Part shown: in pieces, positions 62,750-64,000 of the stretch
Numbering within the stretch: the stretch's first letter is position 1
Layout: the number at the start of each line of letters is the position of its first letter
Assembly: GCF_009709615.1 (NCBI RefSeq)
Contig: NZ_WJYA01000002.1
Span: 1-64,000, forward strand
Reading direction: 5' to 3'
Origin: Winogradskyella ouciana
GTDB lineage: Bacteria; Bacteroidota; Bacteroidia; Flavobacteriales; Flavobacteriaceae
DNA length: 64,000 bases
Translations under genes and position numbers: made by a program
The notes under the pieces: model-generated
The model's database searches: none
The model's input: the letters and a program-made list of their open reading frames with translations, nothing else
Told to the model about the DNA's origin: nothing

Positions 62750-63378
62750 TAATCGGTAGCTTCGGTATATTTTAAAACTGTAATCTCTTCTATAGGTTTG
62801 GCATCGTAAGTTTTAAGTACAATATAATACCATTTGCCTTCTTCAATGTCTAAGGTAAAGATATCATTAGTATTATGATTTTTTATGGCTTCTTCAAATT
62901 CTGGGTGCATTTTCCCTTCAGGAAACCAGCCTAAATCACCACCACGATTGGCACTTATGTCCATGGAGTGTAGTTTTGCCAAAGCGTCAAATCTATAGCC
63001 TTGTTTGTATTGTGCCATAATTTTTGCTCTCTTTTTATTGATGTCCTCCAGGCTCATTTTATTACCGTCAAAATAGATATAGCTGGCTCTGTAGTGTAGC
63101 ACGTTTTCTTTGTCAATAATTTTATAATAGGTGGTTTTATCCTCGCTTTTAACAACTTTTTTGGCACCTTTTGAGAGTTTAAAAAGGTCGTCTGCCAATC
63201 GTGTTTTGTGCTTTTCTTTATTGAAGGTATAGAGTTTGCTCTTATTGGCTTTTTTATGGGTTTTGGCAAATGTTTTTGCTTCTTCAGTAGTGCTTATGGA
63301 ATCTAATTCTTGTTCTAATGAATCTTGTGAAAAACTTAAGACTGGAATAAAAAACAGTAATGCTAAAAGTTGCTTCAT
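62749..63378 (-). CDS. Parvulin-type peptidyl-prolyl isomerase
   Basis: 209 residues from the ATG at 63378, where the signal peptide MKQLLALLFFIPVLSFSQ begins. The C-terminal rotamase domain includes NRGGDLGWFPEGKMHPEFEEA. It helps fold envelope proteins in the periplasm. TAATG overlap with rsmE shows coupling. Confidence 0.9.
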   Translation of the reverse strand: MKQLLALLFFIPVLSFSQDSLEQELDSISTTEEAKTFAKTHKKANKSKLYTFNKEKHKTRLADDLFKLSKGAKKVVKSEDKTTYYKIIDKENVLHYRASYIYFDGNKMSLEDINKKRAKIMAQYKQGYRFDALAKLHSMDISANRGGDLGWFPEGKMHPEFEEAIKNHNTNDIFTLDIEEGKWYYIVLKTYDAKPIEEITVLKYTEATD

Positions 63379-63476
63379 GTTATATAGAGATTGATTGTAC
63401 CACAAAACAAATAAATTTTAAAGTGAAATTGAGCTATAGTGATTTAGCTTATCAACAGATGTTTTAACAATTTAAC

Positions 63477-63938
63477 CTAATCTGTTTTTTGAAAGTACTT
63501 CACCAAACTAATAACAATATTTAAAATTAATATTAGCTGAGAAACAGATACTGTTACTATAATAGTAACTAATACCTTAGTATTTTTTATTGGATTGTCA
63601 AAAAGTGGAAATCGAGAATTCGCACCTGATGGACTGACAAAATCATAAAAACTTAAAAATATTGTAAATAATAAAACGCCAGCTATTGTTATCGTAGTGT
63701 GAATTTTAGAAAGACCATCTATCAACTTTATATTTCCTTTAAAAAGAGACCAATAAATTAAGGCTAATATTAAAACTGATAAAAACATAAATACAAAAAT
63801 ATCCGAATATAGAATGACAGAATATGTACCAACGATATTAAAAACAAAAGTCAATTTTAGAAGCTTAGATATTAAGTAGGCTAAAGCCATTAGCAATGCT
63901 AAAAAGAAATAATATTTATGAGTTTTTAGTTTTAGCAT
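63477..63938 (-). CDS. Small four-helix membrane protein
   Basis: 153 residues with four hydrophobic helices and short loops. FVSPSGANSRFPLFDNP lies in the loop before the last helix. I recall similar uncharacterised proteins in flavobacteria, but know no function. Its start overlaps the stop of the upstream gene by one base. Confidence 0.7.
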   Translation of the reverse strand: MLKLKTHKYYFFLALLMALAYLISKLLKLTFVFNIVGTYSVILYSDIFVFMFLSVLILALIYWSLFKGNIKLIDGLSKIHTTITIAGVLLFTIFLSFYDFVSPSGANSRFPLFDNPIKNTKVLVTIIVTVSVSQLILILNIVISLVKYFQKTD

Positions 63939-64000
63939 TATATCTTCAACCGAGCCGTAGCCATTACATCAAAATCAGCAAAATTCTTTTCCAGATACTT
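63938..64000 (-). CDS. C-terminal end of an unidentified protein (rest outside window)
   Basis: The last 20 residues of a leftward frame open to the window's end, finishing FADFDVMATARLKI. The stop and the next gene's ATG overlap (TAATG), which supports it as real. Too short to name. Confidence 0.6.
   Translation of the reverse strand, partial: KYLEKNFADFDVMATARLKI

Noticed and set aside
1..64000. CRISPR array, rRNA operon or prophage structural genes
   Set aside because: No regularly spaced repeats, no rRNA signatures and no capsid, terminase or portal genes. The S74 domain protein alone does not show a prophage.

Overview
The window is chromosomal DNA from an AT-rich member of the Bacteroidetes, most probably a marine-type Flavobacteriaceae. 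Evidence: TAnnTTTG -7 promoter boxes, several TTG starts, a type IX secretion sorting tail, DUF6090, DUF2853, DUF2490 and DUF4159 proteins, a menaquinone-only men gene set, and short flavobacterial palindromic repeats. No rRNA or CRISPR array was seen.

Layout. 1-2.2 kb: end of a surface protein with YadA-like head repeats and an S74 chaperone domain, then a convergent AraC/GyrI regulator. 2.4-7.8 kb: an operon of six DUF6090 single-pass membrane proteins that alternate strictly long-short-long-short-long-short, followed by a cyclophilin lipoprotein. 8.9-12.3 kb: YtxH protein, a membrane-anchored kinase-like protein, a GNAT enzyme, an esterase, and several palindromic repeats. 12.3-26.2 kb: the menaquinone genes (hotdog thioesterase, menF, menD, menB, menA, menC, menE) interspersed with CvfB, DUF2853, UPF0173, a sterol desaturase family protein, DUF2490 and a CPBP protease. 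menH and the final methyltransferase are not present. 26.3-48.3 kb: housekeeping and envelope genes, including an OmpA lipoprotein, holA, nnr, a TlpA-like thioredoxin, hutH, clpC, gyrA, a TPR protein, an NlpC/P60 protein, a thiolase and a PgpH-like HD phosphodiesterase. Many convergent pairs share a bidirectional hairpin terminator.

48.36-51.66 kb: a small integrative element of about 3.2 kb in the 3' end of a tRNA-Arg(TCT) gene. It is bounded by a perfect 72-bp direct repeat. It holds a tyrosine recombinase, a DUF1566-like gene and what looks like the C-terminal stump of a type I restriction subunit (HsdR). The element supplies the tRNA operon with a new terminator, and the probable original terminator is stranded beyond the far repeat. 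The intact tRNA-Arg is followed by tRNA-Pro and tRNA-Ser.

52.1-64 kb: a possible nuclease-like orphan, then the four-gene ligase-associated DNA repair operon (MBL exonuclease, ATP-dependent ligase, Lhr-type helicase, PdeM phosphoesterase) with overlapping or abutting reading frames. A leftward run follows: a THUMP-like methyltransferase, an AI-2E family permease, a TrmH-like methyltransferase, DUF4159, rsmE, a parvulin, a small membrane protein and a partial gene at the edge.

All family assignments come from reading motifs by eye and from knowledge of the families. No search was run.
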